Positions 11,084 to 22,083 of a DNA stretch of 64,000 bases are shown piece after piece. The notes beneath the pieces are model-generated. The model did not search any database, was not told the DNA's origin, and saw only the letters and a program-made list of their open reading frames with translations. The stretch is taken from assembly GCA_905116865.2 (NCBI GenBank), contig CAJHNH020006979.1, forward strand, positions 83,752 to 147,751, given 5' to 3'. This stretch comes from Candidula unifasciata. Lineage: Eukaryota > Mollusca > Gastropoda > Stylommatophora > Geomitridae. The position numbers and the translations under genes were made by a program. The stretch's first letter is position 1. Each line of letters begins with the position of its first letter.

Positions 11084-12200
11084 TTCTTCAAAAAAAAACA
11101 AAAAAAACATGAAAATTAGATGTTTGTTTATATTAAAATACTATTCCTATTAAGGCATAATAATTAACAGGTTGCATGCCAAATTTCAACAACTTACACA
11201 GAACAGTTACAGGGTTACCCATTTTGAAGTTGGGCACGACTTCGGGAACGAAATAGAGGTGTGGTTACATTTACGAACCAATGCATTGTCCATCTGTTCA
11301 CTGTTGCTAACATAGATCAATCGTTGCTAATGCGTTAAGTATGATTGGAAGAGCTTCATACATCACCATAACAATCGCTGTGTCGATCTTTCATGGCCAA
11401 ATGTGTGAATACCCTTCACCCATTCATCCACTTTTCGTCCCACTTTTCTGACTTTGTATCACTCCCCCTCCCTCCCCAAACCTTGTTTTTCCTTCACCAA
11501 CTCACAGTTAGTGCTGTATTTTTTTTTTTTTTTTGGGATAGGCGTGGCGTGTTTATTTTAAACCACCCAATCAAACTGAGTATATTTTCTATGCACGATT
11601 GTCCATCCAATCATTTGTTTACAAGCATCAATATTAGTACCCAATGAGTGACGAGCAGTCAGTCGATGCCTGTTTTTAGCGATTGCATTTCCTTATAATT
11701 CGTGTGAAGTGTTTGATATTTAATGTTTTGTTAATTACAGCTGAGTACTATCTGCATGAAACTGGAGTAAGGTTCTTGTATTTGGTGTGTAGTTGTAGTT
11801 GCTAGTGTTGTTTTTTATTTAGTTTTGTTGTCGCTGTTATTGCTGCTGCTGATGTCAGTGATTGCAGCTTTTGTTGTGTTATGTTATGCAATCACAATTG
11901 ACGCTTTTGAAAAATCGGTATCCCCATGCGTGCTCAGTGCTCCGATGCAGCAGCCACTATAAATTGCCTCTACTGATTATTCAAATGAGGAGTTGGCTAT
12001 AGTATCACGTATCTGTACCTCAAAGACGGCATAGACCTTCTTCACTACGCTCAACTCCTCGGTCACGCAATCGTATTAGCTTTAGATATTCAACATTTTT
12101 CTCCAACTTTGTCCTAACAGCGTTGATGATATCAGCTCTGTTCATGGTCAGCTCTATAATTATCACCAACACTGCAGCTCTAAAGCGGAAAGCTGAAAAC
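11084..12200. other. Gene-free stretch
   Basis: A-rich run at 11091-11107, poly-T at 11519-11534. No ORF with family resemblance and no recognised repeat. Confidence 0.55.
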
Positions 12201-12202
12201 AG

Positions 12203-12792
12203 AGCTATCAAAGGAATCAGAGTTATCAGAGGAATCAGAGAGTTATCAGAGGAATCAGAGAGCTATCAGAGGAATCAGAGAGCTATCAGGCGAATCAGAG
12301 AGCTATCAGAGGATTCAGAGATCTATTAGACGAATCAGAGATCTATCAGAGGAATCAGAGAGCTGTCAGAGGAATCAGAGAGTTATCAGAGGAATCAGAG
12401 AGTTTTAGAGGAATCGGAGAGTTATCCGAGGAATCAGGGAGCTATCAGAAGAATCAAAGAGCTATCAGAGGAATCAGAGAGCTATCAGACGAATCAGAGA
12501 GCTATCAGAGGATTCAGAGAGCTCTCAGAGGATTCAGAGATCTATTAGAGGAATCAGAGAGCTATCAGAGGAATCAGAGAGCTATCAGAGGAATCAGAGA
12601 GCTATCAGAGGAATCAGAGAGTTATCAGAGGAATCAGATAACTGTCAGAGGAATCAGAGAGCAAACAGAGGAAGTCAGAGAGCTATCATAGGAAGTCAGA
12701 GAGCTATCAGAGGAATCAGAGAGCTATCAGAGAAATCAGAACGCTATCAGAGGAAGTCAGAAAAATATCAGAGGAATCAGAGAGCTATTAGA
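12203..12792. repeat. 18-bp minisatellite, about 32 copies
   Basis: Unit AGAGCTATCAGAGGAATC, head to tail, with point variants (GTTATC, GATTC, CGAATC, GGAAGTC). The period is a multiple of three, so runs stay open in several frames and translate to alternating hexapeptides, which is a coding artefact. No unit resembles a transposon end. Confidence 0.95.
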
Positions 12793-13818
12793 TGTGTAAT
12801 GACCCTGCTTTACATGGTCTCCACGAGTACATTGTGGCCAGCAGAAAGTCCGTGCTACAAGTGACAGCACGAGATAATTGGGGCTAGTCGAGGAAGCGAG
12901 GGGAAGCCCGAGCTAGACTCGTGGTCAGTCGATCATTAGAAGTCAGAGAAGAATGTTGTATAAGCAGAAATTGCAGTCCCTATGTCGTGCGTGTGACCAG
13001 TAATTGAGTATGTCGTGAGCGATAGAAGTCTGAATAACTGTTGAAACATGTGGAACATATGTGACTGAATAAACTGACAGCATGTACAAAGAAGCTGAGC
13101 GGCGTTGTGTAATTAAACCTAGACGTGAGAGCAGTGTGAAATCATCATCCAGATAGTGAGCCATGGCGAGAGGAGATTTGTCGTATGACAAGGTGCATGT
13201 CGAGTGACGTCGGCATAAACAAGGTTCATTCCAAGTCAAACCACGATTCATTACAAATGAATTAGTCTGATTCTCCGTGGGCACTGCCGTTAACAATAGA
13301 CAACTCTAAACATATAGGGGTACCAAGTCTCAGTACGTCAAAATTCCACAGATTCACATTGATATACTGTCTGGGACATGTGCGAGCACGACAGATTGAA
13401 AGAGTCGGTTTTTTGCTTCACAAGCGAAGGAGGCCAGATAAAACATATTGGACTATGGAGACATTGTGAAGACTACGTAGGGATGCTGGTGGAAGATACA
13501 GGGTAAGGTGAAGAAGACATGTTTAAGTGTGCAGGAATGTGGAATTAAGTGTTTATCCAGCAAGGAGCAACGTATGGGAGGAAGAGGACAACAAGTTTAT
13601 TGAACTGTGTGCTATTGTACTTATTGATTATCTACACCTTGAGACGTTTGCTGACCAGGACAGCATATGTATCGGTACATTCCGCATGCTATCAGGCGAT
13701 TGCTCATAATCAGTCAATTAGTTATCAGTTGGTGTTATTGTTTTTTACTATTGTTGTTAATGGTGTTATTGTCAAAATTGCTGTATACCACATCGAATTA
13801 ATATTGTATCGACATTAT
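12793..13818. other. Gene-free stretch
   Basis: Minus ORF 12943-13296 (117 codons) and plus ORFs near 13527-13860 have no recognisable motif or domain. Nothing else is supportable here. Confidence 0.5.
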
Positions 13819-14065
13819 ATCAACATGGTATGTGCCCGGCTCTCTAGCGAAGTTGGTTAAACCTGACTTTCGCGGCGGCCGGGTGACGAACTCCTTGTGG
13901 TCCGGGTTCACTCCCGGGGGTAGGCAGAAAAGCCACATTTCTCCCAGAGTAACGGTACCTATAATGGAATCAATGCCGAAGGGTTGCGATATCCATAGTA
14001 CCGAGCCAAAGGGTTTACAACTCATGGTTTCTGGATACGTTTAAAAAAAAAAATCAACATGGTAT
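13819..14065 (+). mobile_element. tRNA-derived SINE family A, with perfect 13-bp TSD
   Basis: SINE body is 13832-14052 (221 bp). It starts GTGCCCGGCTCTCTAGCGAA, has a B-box-like GGTTCACTCCCGG, a body with TTTCTCCCAGAGTAACGG and GGGTTGCGATATCCATAGTA, and ends in an A-rich tail. ATCAACATGGTAT flanks it directly on both sides (13819-13831 and 14053-14065), the signature of LINE-mediated insertion. A second copy, opposite in orientation, is at 45879-46101. Confidence 0.95.
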
Positions 14066-14396
14066 CAACGTTGTTACAACATTGTATACAATGTGTATAT
14101 TTCAAATATACTACGGCGAAGATGGCAAGCCGTTTGCTTCGTGCTACGAATATCGATTGGTTCTGTTTAGGGCAGCGTAGTTCGTTTCACGATTGCAGTT
14201 TGTAAGGAGACTCCCAGCGATTGTCACTACAGCTAGGAAGTCCGTGCTTTGTGTTGTTATGGCTAGTCGTTTTGTTCTCAGACAGAGACCAAGCCAACTG
14301 GGATAAGGTTCAGTGCAAAGAAAGTCGATCCTGTGAATTTAACCTTCTAACCTTTATGCAAAGTAATACATTTTTTTTAACTTATAACTTATAAGC

Positions 14397-14474
14397 AGTT
14401 GACTATAGACCTCAAGAATAGAAAGGAAGAAGTAGTCGACTATAGACCACACGAATAAAAAGGAAGAAGCAGTC
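14397..14474. repeat. ~38-bp direct duplication
   Basis: Two copies of GACTATAGACC..AAGAATAGAAAGGAAGAAG..AGTCGAC side by side, just upstream of the candidate exon. If the exon is real, this lies in its 5' leader or promoter. Confidence 0.8.
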
Positions 14475-14515
14475 GACCCTGAGAAGATAATACTGCAAAT
14501 ACGCCACTTTCAAAG

Positions 14516-14599
14516 ATGGGAATCTTGTGGATTATTTCTGTTGGTGCGGTGGCATCGACAGTCCTGATAACTATTGTGGATTCTTGTAGCAATAAAGGG
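14516..14599 (+). CDS. Candidate host first exon encoding a signal-like peptide
   Basis: ATG at 14516 has a good context (CAAAGATGG: A at -3, G at +4). It opens 28 codons: MGILWIISVGAV then ASTVLITIV then DSCSNKG. The first 21 residues are almost wholly hydrophobic, like a signal peptide or membrane anchor, with a cysteine soon after. The frame runs in phase 0 into a perfect splice donor, GTAAGT (14600-14605). Without that intron it would have to be read on into the following AT-rich sequence. I found no second exon in the rest of the window, where mobile DNA dominates; the intron could be longer than the window. Alternative: chance. The hydrophobic run plus consensus donor is suggestive, not proof. 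Confidence 0.35.
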
Positions 14600-14605
14600 G
14601 TAAGT

Positions 14606-15540
14606 TAAAAGTACTTTTAAAACTTAGTTAATGATTCTTTTTTAACGCCAGTGATAAATTAGACATATGATGGTAGACTTACTGTTTCTGTAGAACAGTC
14701 GGTACAACTTACGAAAGTCACCCCATCAAGTCGGCCGCGAGATTTCGAGGCGATTTCCACCGACTGTGTTATGTTCTAGGGGTGTAATGAGATGTCTTTC
14801 TTCACCATTTATACACAGCGTGGAGAAAACTGTGTCGCATTAGTTTAACGCGGTGTCTAAACGACTGTTGTTTCTGGAATGTGTTGTATGTAGATCAAAT
14901 GCAACGGTAAAGAAGTACTGCTGGGGGAAGCTCCAAAGGCGCGACGGTTCATGAGTATTGATTAGTTATTTTTATTTTTTTTTAATTTTTATTTTACGCT
15001 TGCTGGGGGTGGCCTCGTCAGTTGTGGATGTGCTTAAAACATTAAAAACGAATACTCGTTAAACAAAGGACAGCCTGTGGGAATCGCCACGAAAGCCCGC
15101 AATCGAACGAGATCGGGCGACTTTCGTGATTAGAACCGAAAAATCAGCCCTTGATGCTTGATTGAGTCGCCTTTACTCCCCAGGTATTTAACTGGTAACC
15201 ATTTTAAGATGTTTTGACTAGAAAGCAGTGGCGAGGCGCGACAGTTGCACACATGTAGGCATAGGCCTACCCTAGAGAGGGTATCACGTGATATTTTTCC
15301 AAATGTCGCTTAGCTTTTGAGAATATGTGTTCGCAGCTAACATTGTAGCATTAGCAACTAGTAGCTTTCACTGGTTTCAGTTTCCTCATCATTGACGTAA
15401 TCAGGCAGCAGCGGTTTATATTCAAGTCATAATCAGAGTTGCATGTTTATCAAAACAAGTTCACTGTAACAAAACATTGTTGGCAACTGTGAACCTTTTT
15501 TTAACACACTGAAAAGGCGGGACATTTAATAAGATTTAAC
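14606..15540. other. Gene-free stretch with one strong hairpin
   Basis: No ORF of note. Contains the hairpin listed separately (15088-15128). If 14516-14599 is an exon, this is intron. Confidence 0.5.
15088..15128. repeat. Stem-loop, 8+4 bp stem
   Basis: CACGAAAG-CCCG (15088-15099) pairs with CGGG (15114-15117) and CTTTCGTG (15121-15128) with a 3-nt bulge and a 14-nt loop. The reverse strand loop contains CTCGTTCGATTG, which resembles a T-arm/B-box, so this may be the 3' half of a tRNA-like SINE head. No tRNA gene can be folded from it. Confidence 0.7.
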
Positions 15541-15735
15541 CGTCGCTCAAAAATAATACTATAGGGCGCATAAGAGGGAAATAGGAGAAGAGGCCGACCA
15601 AAAAATACCTGGATACAGGAATAGACTGACTGGACGTGACTCAATCATGCCACCATTAAGTTCCATTGAGGAAGCTGATCAGACTGTCAAAAGCAGCTGG
15701 TGACCCAACGACACACAATGTTACGGGACTGTAAT
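15541..15735 (+). pseudogene. LINE ORF2 C-terminal remnant (family L2)
   Basis: Encodes, in broken frames, a GRRGRPKNTWI-like block. It ends in GTGACCCAACGACACACAATG, which is also found, reverse complemented, at 42190-42215 and 45620-45650. This marks the ORF2 end of one LINE family with three copies in the window. Confidence 0.8.
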
Positions 15736-16537
15736 ATTGTTGAATAAAAATTAAATAATTTATTTCAGAAAATCAAAGCAATGTTACCCCGTTGTAAATT
15801 CGAACAAAGAAGACACAAACTATAGATTGCACAATTGATTTACCTGCGCCCGTAACTTTGTATACAGAAAGAGATGGTTCAGTCTTTACGGCTGCCCTGG
15901 TAAAAACAGGCAGTTATGTTTAGATCGTTGTTAAAATTTTACTTGTTATAAAGGATTCACTTAGTTGCTTCATTTATGTAATTGTTACTGTAGTATGCAC
16001 CTGACGAGATACAGCGTAATATGCCAGGTAATAAATTGTGCAATCTATTGTTTGTATCTTCTTTGTTCAAATAATTTGTCTTGATCAATGCAAAATAAAA
16101 GAGGTGAATACAGCAATGATATACAAGCCTCGCTAGGGCGTAAAAGACAGGAGGAATTTTTAAAAATTGATGTGGATTTCAATAATAGCTCTTCGTGCTT
16201 GTAGGCTTGTTTCTACCCTCTATATCAACACAGCTGCTTGAATGTACATCTACAACGGAGGGTCTGTATTTATCCACTTTACAAATCGCCTCTTTTGGAT
16301 GATATTTGTGTTTGTTGTTTGCCCGAAAATTCAATATTTGTCCCTCCTTCGACGTGGTCGGCGATTCATCAGACGACACAAACAAAAAATAGTGGACCTT
16401 TTCCAAGTGCTGAAATGAGTACGCTTGGACAAATTTGCAGGTTTTAGTCGAGGAACGGCACACAAATAGCCCTATAGTTAATCAGCTTATTAGTTATTTG
16501 GTGAAGATACTGATTACATTTTTTCAACCACTTCTTA
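15736..16537. other. Gene-free stretch
   Basis: An imperfect inverted arrangement (TTGTAAATTCGAACAAAGAAGACACAA near 15792 and TTGTTTGTATCTTCTTTGTTC near 16049) is visible; see findings. No supported gene. Confidence 0.5.
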
Positions 16538-16541
16538 AATT

Positions 16542-16670
<129 letters not shown>

Positions 16671-16684
16671 GAAAAAAAATAATT

Positions 16685-16855
16685 TTTTTCGTTCACCAGC
16701 TGTAAAGTCTGACGTAAAGTTCTACTTCTAGTCTAGTTATATTCCAGACAAGATCCTAAGTGTTGCACATCCGTTTTACAGATCTTAATCATTTGTATGC
16801 AGGCTGTTTGTTCCTTGTCTCTCAGGCAGATGCACTCTGACTTCAAAGGAAATAT
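16685..16855 (-). mobile_element. SINE-like repeat family D, partial
   Basis: GTTCACCAGCTGTA, TTTTACAGATCT, CAGGCTGTTTGTTCCTTG and CTCTCAGGCAGATGCACTC match, in the same order, the reverse complement of 52651-52925 and the copy at 44600-44870. The 5' part is missing. Confidence 0.85.
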
Positions 16856-16969
16856 ACATTTACCAACAGAAAGATGGACACATAGATATTCATTGACATT
16901 TTAGATAAATATAGATAAACATATTAGACGGCTAGAGTTACATATTATACATACACTTCATAAAATGAC

Positions 16970-17290
16970 AAACTACCATATTCATCATTATCAGTTCTCG
17001 TTATGCCTAGTGATACATGAGGCTTCAGAGAGGACTTTCCATGCTTTCCTGTCCTGTATAATCTTAAGTGCAGTTTTCCATGTCAAAGATGCCGCACTCA
17101 GGTCACTTTCCATCGTTTGTCTCTATGTTGTTTTTTGGCGTCCCTGTTTTCTCTTTTCCTCTGGTGTCCTTGTGAGAGCTATTTTGGCAGGTATATCAGG
17201 ATTCATTCTCATAACGTGGCCAAGCCATCAACGTTTTCTCTTGGTTATCATACGGTCTAAAGTTTCTTGGCTTGTGACTTGAAGTAGTTT
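16970..17290 (-). pseudogene. LINE ORF2 C-terminal remnant (family L3)
   Basis: Minus strand, with indels, gives a PEEKRKQGRQKTT block, then ESDLSAASLTWKTALKIIQDRKAWK and ASCIT. This is the RNA/DNA-binding tail that follows RT in many LINEs (the GRP..TW....DR..WR signature). Nothing of the RT domain remains. Confidence 0.9.
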
Positions 17291-17408
17291 AGTGTTTTAA
17301 AATTAGCATATCAAATAAAAAAGTAAGGAAAGCCGGTGAAATCATCAAATATGCCTGCACGAATACACACACACCTCAGACATACAGCAAGGCATATGTA
17401 CAAACACA

Positions 17409-19432
17409 CTACAAAACAGTGAAACATCATACTGTGGCTTATAGTAACTAGCCCAGCCTTGCTGGTTAAATGAGAGGATTCTGGGTTTGCCCACATCTAT
17501 TCCCTACTGTTATTAAATTTGAATATTTAAATGTATTAAAGTTATACTAGCTTTTGTTCACTGACACAATTACAGTTAAAATGAAACTTCAGAAAACTGT
17601 AAGAACATTAAAACTACATTTATTTTGAAAATTCAAATGATAATTAAATAAAAGGCTGTGGATAAAATTATCCTGTTATATAAGGTAAGTGGTCAACTGT
17701 CCACTTAGCTGTAGCTTAGGTTTATGTTGTCAGCTTCTGACTAAGCTTCGGAAACACATCAGGCAGGCCGAATCTTCCAGTCCAGTCCGGACAATCGGGT
17801 ATCTGCAGCTTAGCTTAGGATCTACTTCTGGACTACAATCTGGAACTAGAACAATAGAACAGTCCTTATACAAACAGTCAGGAAGGTTCTAACTGGAGAC
17901 AACAATACCTCCAGTCTTTAAACTGTTACACTACACACATATATATGGAGTAGGATAGTAACAGGTGTTCACATTCTACTGGTATAGAATGGGAATGTGT
18001 ACAGAACATGGTCCATAATCCTGATGGGGAAATATTTAGGAAACCAGTTTCATGAATACTCTCAAGAACAAGAGTTTACCGCACACAAAAAGAAAGGACA
18101 TTCCTCAGTGTAAATTGTTCTGATGTCTGCACACTAGTACTCCTTTAAAGGGTTAACATGCTTACACACACAGACATACACAGTCATATTTCACAATATT
18201 CTCATTTTAACCACACGGGTTCACATCTCAAAGAATGAGAAACAGGGAGTGAGTTTACCAAGACCAGGAACTCATAACAGGTGCTTTGCACTGTTTGAAA
18301 ACAAATGGGATTGACATATCTCCATCAATATACTGGGTGATGAGATAGATGTCAAAATACAATCATAGATGACAATGGGCTTTCCATTTGTCACAGTATT
18401 AACATAAAATATACAACACTCACTCCAGTTTAAATCTAAATCCACACATGTGCTAATCTTATTCAGCAGAGTTTAGAAGTGGTGAGGGGTGAAATATAAT
18501 TATTACATTTGTAAGGCCAGCTGCTGTAAAACTGAAATGTATTCCTAGTAATAGGGAAATATATCTACAACAATAATAATTACAAGCAGGGGCCATACAT
18601 CTCTTTTCTGCTTCTTCTTCTCTGACAGTGTGAATATTAAATTCAGCCTCACTGTGTTATTCACTTTCCAAGCTCTTAAACTAGTCTCAGAATTATCTGG
18701 ACTAACTCTAAATTAAAGCAAGACAGTGATTTATTAAGCTAATATCACCATGAGGTAAAATCAACTTAGAAGGGATTAGGTATAATGAATATACACTTCA
18801 TTCCTTTTTAATTGTCCCACCATGCTGGAAACCGGAACTGGCCGAGATTTCACATGAGGACATAATTATCACTTAATTAATATAAGTATAATAATTGAAA
18901 ATACCAATGCACGTTTCTAGTAGCAAATGAACATTAATTCAATCATCAAATGGATAATATGTTTGCATACATGTACATACTAGATCATAAACGTGGTTAG
19001 TGAGGATAAAAAAATTTATCATAGTTTTTGAGCCACGTGGGCATTAAATTTCAGAATTTAACCTGTGGAATTAATTCAGAGGAATAAGCAGCAATACATC
19101 AAATTAAACTTATTCTTTTAACTCACCCCTGGCAGGGAATTCAAACAGAAAATTGGACCACAGGCAGACTAACAACTTTAGGTCTGAACCGGTCAATTTC
19201 TGAATTGAAAAGGGAACAGGAAGTCAGGAGGAAGTAACTCTTCAGTCCCCCTTGCCCTACTCTTCGCCTATATTACCTTTCAACTCTTTAATTATAATTT
19301 TGCTACAATAAAGCATTAAGAAAAAGGTAAGGAAATTTCTTAATTAATCCAGTGTTATTATGCTAATTAAAAGCAATAGGAAAATGTTTAGAACTTTGGT
19401 AATAATATTATCTAAACAAAGCACTTTTTAAA
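17409..19432 (-). repeat. Left long terminal repeat (3' LTR in element orientation)
   Basis: Matches 22279-24305 almost base for base. Differences I can see: AGTTTACCGC vs AGTTTTACGC, GATGTCTG vs GCTGTCTG, CACGGGTTCACATCTC vs CATGGGTTCACATCAC, CCATTTGTC vs CCATCTGTC, GATAAAAAAATTT vs GAAGTGAAAAATTT, plus indel-rich last 60 bp at each end. The 67-codon ORF at 17689-17892 (repeated at 22553-22756) is a by-product of the repeat. Confidence 0.9.
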
Positions 19433-19575
19433 AGGACAGAAACAGCTGTCCAGACCAGCTCGTCACATATGCCCAACGAAGATAAGTTTGATATTTACAT
19501 ATCAAACTTAAACTGGCCTGGATACTGTTTCTGCTACCTACAATCCACCTGCTAAATTATCCCCTAATTAATCTG

Positions 19576-21612
19576 CTATGGGATCTCAATAGGAACAAAA
19601 AATTTCTCCTTAACAACTGACTGGGATTTGTAGCCCCGTCCCAGCGGATATGACCGACTGCGACTAACATACCAAAGTCTTTTCCCAGAGAAAGTCAAGG
19701 CGGACTGTCCGCTTCTCTGAATAGAAACAATCTTAACAAAGAAAAGATGGCATGAAGGAAAGATCAGTTCAATGTTCAAAATACCTGTCTGAGTGCGTCT
19801 TATCCATGAAACTATCTGGGAGGATTTACATGGAAGAAAAGGTAAGCGCTGCTTACGACAGTGTACAGACCCTACAGTCTCAACCGTAGACTGGGTCTTG
19901 TGGGTTTCATCTGAAGATGAAGTAAAGGAAGGGTTCTTCCTCCTCTTGGCTGCACTGGCACAGACTGAAGTTTCTGGCCTGGTTGCAGAGGATTTGACAT
20001 AAGCCTTACCAGCTTTAGGGTTGGGATCATTAATGTTCCTAACTAAACTGGCAAAAGACCTGAGCTTAAGGAGTTTACTCTTTAAGGGGTTCTCAGTAGA
20101 CCTAGTTAGCTTTTTAGCAGTCTGTCTAGCTATCGGTCTAGTCTTGGTGAAACACACAACTCTTTTCAGAAGAGGTGTCCACAAATGCTTTGGTTGGCTC
20201 ATCTTGGATTGGACCAAGATGCGAGACTTTTGGTCTCTCATGACCTGCTTATTTGCAGTCGTTGGGTTGTCAAAGTTGTGCTTGCACTTGGTTCTGAGGG
20301 GACACAACAACATACCATGAGACCTCACTGGCTTATTAGAAGCCTGAGACTCATTTTCTGGATAGTCAAAGTTGTGCTGGCCCTTGATTCTGAGGGGACA
20401 CAACAACATACCCTGAGATCTCAGTGGCTTATCAGAAGCATGAGACTCATTTTCTTGGTAGTCAAAGTTGTGCTGGCCCTTGATTCTGAGGGGACACAAC
20501 AACATACCCTGAGATCTCAGTGGCTTTTCAAAAGCATGAGACTCATTTTCTTGGTAGTCAAAGTTGTGCTGGCCCTTGATTCTGAGGGGACACAACAACA
20601 TACCTTGAGACCTCAAGGACTTATCTAAGGCCTGAGACTCTTTTTCCCTAACTTGTAAGCAGGACTGAGATGCATTTTTGCTTCTCTCAGTAAACTCTAG
20701 GATATCACTCGACTTACTGGAAAAATCTATGTCTTTAACTAGCACATGACTTTCTACTGACTGCGTGTGCGAATAAGTAGTGGGAGCATGGACATAAACA
20801 GACTCCGCTTTACAAGATACTATCTGCAGCGTGGAGCTGAAGTCTTCTGTCTCGCCACCTACCTTCTTCAAAGTTTCCTTGCTGTGCAAGCTTCTAGATA
20901 CAATAATATTATCTAAAATGGGGTTGGTTTTGGGAATAACACTTTTTATTTCTGCCAAGGAATGACCATCTTGACAGAAATCACCACCCTGAGTTAACTC
21001 AAGTTTTGTGGTAGCTAGCCCACTAGTGGTCACTGCAGCCGCAGGCTCACTAGTTTTGATCTCTTGACAGCTGCCAAGGATCTCACATTCTCTACCAGGG
21101 TTTTCACTTCCAGATTCTGGTGGGGTAAGGGTTCTTTCTTCAATTACTGATCCTAAGTGACTGATACTAGTATTTGGCAAGGCATTTTTGACTGACATGG
21201 AAGTGTCTGGCTTTGGGGTTGTGAACATCCATAATTCTCGGGAAGGCTCGCCAGCAAAGGCTTTCTGGTTCCACTGAGCATGTTCAACCGCCTCTTTAAA
21301 ACCTCTAGTTTGTGCATTTTGTTCCATCTGGACACACTCCAGTTGCCACTCCCAATCTTCCTTGACCTTCTCTGCAACACACTCTAGCAGTTTAATACCT
21401 GTGAATTTGCAAGCCTGGCCCATTTCTATACTTCTAAAAAACCAATCTATAGAATCTACTTCCCTCCCTTGGACACCTACATTAGCTTCTAGTTGAGATT
21501 TGGCATTCAACAAATCAGAGACATATATATCTAGCTCAGCCCCACTCAAACCTGCCTCATGAGCAGCAAAGTCTGAGATGGTCTTGCCCAATAGAGAATG
21601 ATATGCTGCCAT
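19576..21612 (-). CDS. Gag-like protein with internal 32-residue repeats
   Basis: I place the start at the ATG at 21612 (good context, GAGATGG), giving 678 residues. The frame is open 26 codons further, but begins there with TTG. N-terminus MAAYHSLLGK is followed by HEAGLSGAELDIYVSDLLNA and a Trp/Gln/Glu-rich helical stretch (WEWQLECVQMEQNAQ). This is the pattern of the N-terminal helix of Ty3/Gypsy gag in invertebrates. The middle is Ser/Thr/Pro-rich and probably disordered. Four 32-residue repeats follow (core LRSQGMLLCPLRIKGQHNF), then a Lys/Arg-rich tail suited to nucleic-acid binding. No CCHC zinc knuckle, protease or RT motif is visible. Role by inference: particle or RNA-binding protein of the surrounding element. 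Confidence 0.65.
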   Translation of the reverse strand: MAAYHSLLGKTISDFAAHEAGLSGAELDIYVSDLLNAKSQLEANVGVQGREVDSIDWFFRSIEMGQACKFTGIKLLECVAEKVKEDWEWQLECVQMEQNAQTRGFKEAVEHAQWNQKAFAGEPSRELWMFTTPKPDTSMSVKNALPNTSISHLGSVIEERTLTPPESGSENPGRECEILGSCQEIKTSEPAAAVTTSGLATTKLELTQGGDFCQDGHSLAEIKSVIPKTNPILDNIIVSRSLHSKETLKKVGGETEDFSSTLQIVSCKAESVYVHAPTTYSHTQSVESHVLVKDIDFSSKSSDILEFTERSKNASQSCLQVREKESQALDKSLRSQGMLLCPLRIKGQHNFDYQENESHAFEKPLRSQGMLLCPLRIKGQHNFDYQENESHASDKPLRSQGMLLCPLRIKGQHNFDYPENESQASNKPVRSHGMLLCPLRTKCKHNFDNPTTANKQVMRDQKSRILVQSKMSQPKHLWTPLLKRVVCFTKTRPIARQTAKKLTRSTENPLKSKLLKLRSFASLVRNINDPNPKAGKAYVKSSATRPETSVCASAAKRRKNPSFTSSSDETHKTQSTVETVGSVHCRKQRLPFLPCKSSQIVSWIRRTQTGILNIELIFPSCHLFFVKIVSIQRSGQSALTFSGKRLWYVSRSRSYPLGRGYKSQSVVKEKFFVPIEIP
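20258..20640 (-). repeat. 96-bp in-frame tandem repeat, 4 copies
   Basis: GTCAAAGTTGTGCT recurs at 20269, 20365, 20461 and 20557, exactly 96 bp apart. On the coding strand each unit is 32 residues with one invariant Cys (GMLLCPLR). The three copies nearest the N-terminal side are almost identical. The most C-terminal copy (20269 region) has diverged (SHGMLLCPLRTKCKHNF). Confidence 0.97.
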
Positions 21613-22083
21613 CTCGGTTAAGCTGTAGTGACCCTTACAAGGAGTTTGCAAATTATCACCTATGATTGCTGTTGAAATTATAGAGTACAAGACAAGACTC
21701 AGAAAATTAGGTCAACAGAGGGTTAGTAAGCAAATCACATATGCATCAATCAAATAATCAATCACAGAATCAAAAAAAATAGCAATGCAATTGTCAATCC
21801 ATTTTAACAAATCCTTAACCTTATGGGCAACCATTAATTTGGGATTTAAAATTGTCCTAGCCAATTATATATTTTGATTTCCTAAAGTCAGTGAACATTT
21901 AAACTATTTGTAAATCTCAGTTACATAATTACCCAAGTTAATTTTTGCTAACTTTAACAGGCAAACTAGTAACTAATGACTCTGAGCCCCCAGTGTTCTT
22001 TAAGTATATGCCATAAAATAAATCAAAGATGGCTAAACACTTGAACACAAAATATAAAAAAAATATGCTGTTGTCTAGGGAAA

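Noticed and set aside
12203..12792. CRISPR-like array
   Set aside because: Units are contiguous with no unique spacers, and the genome is animal. The same applies to 25208-25868 and 32365-32885.
12943..13296. 117-codon minus ORF
   Set aside because: No motif, no conserved composition, no neighbouring support.
20185..20628. 147-codon plus-strand ORF with repeats
   Set aside because: Antisense of the 96-bp repeat in the gag-like gene; 96 is a multiple of three, so the shadow frame is also open.
19576..21690. Start of the gag-like ORF at 21690
   Set aside because: That codon is TTG. The first ATG, with good context and a typical gag-like N-terminus, is at 21612.
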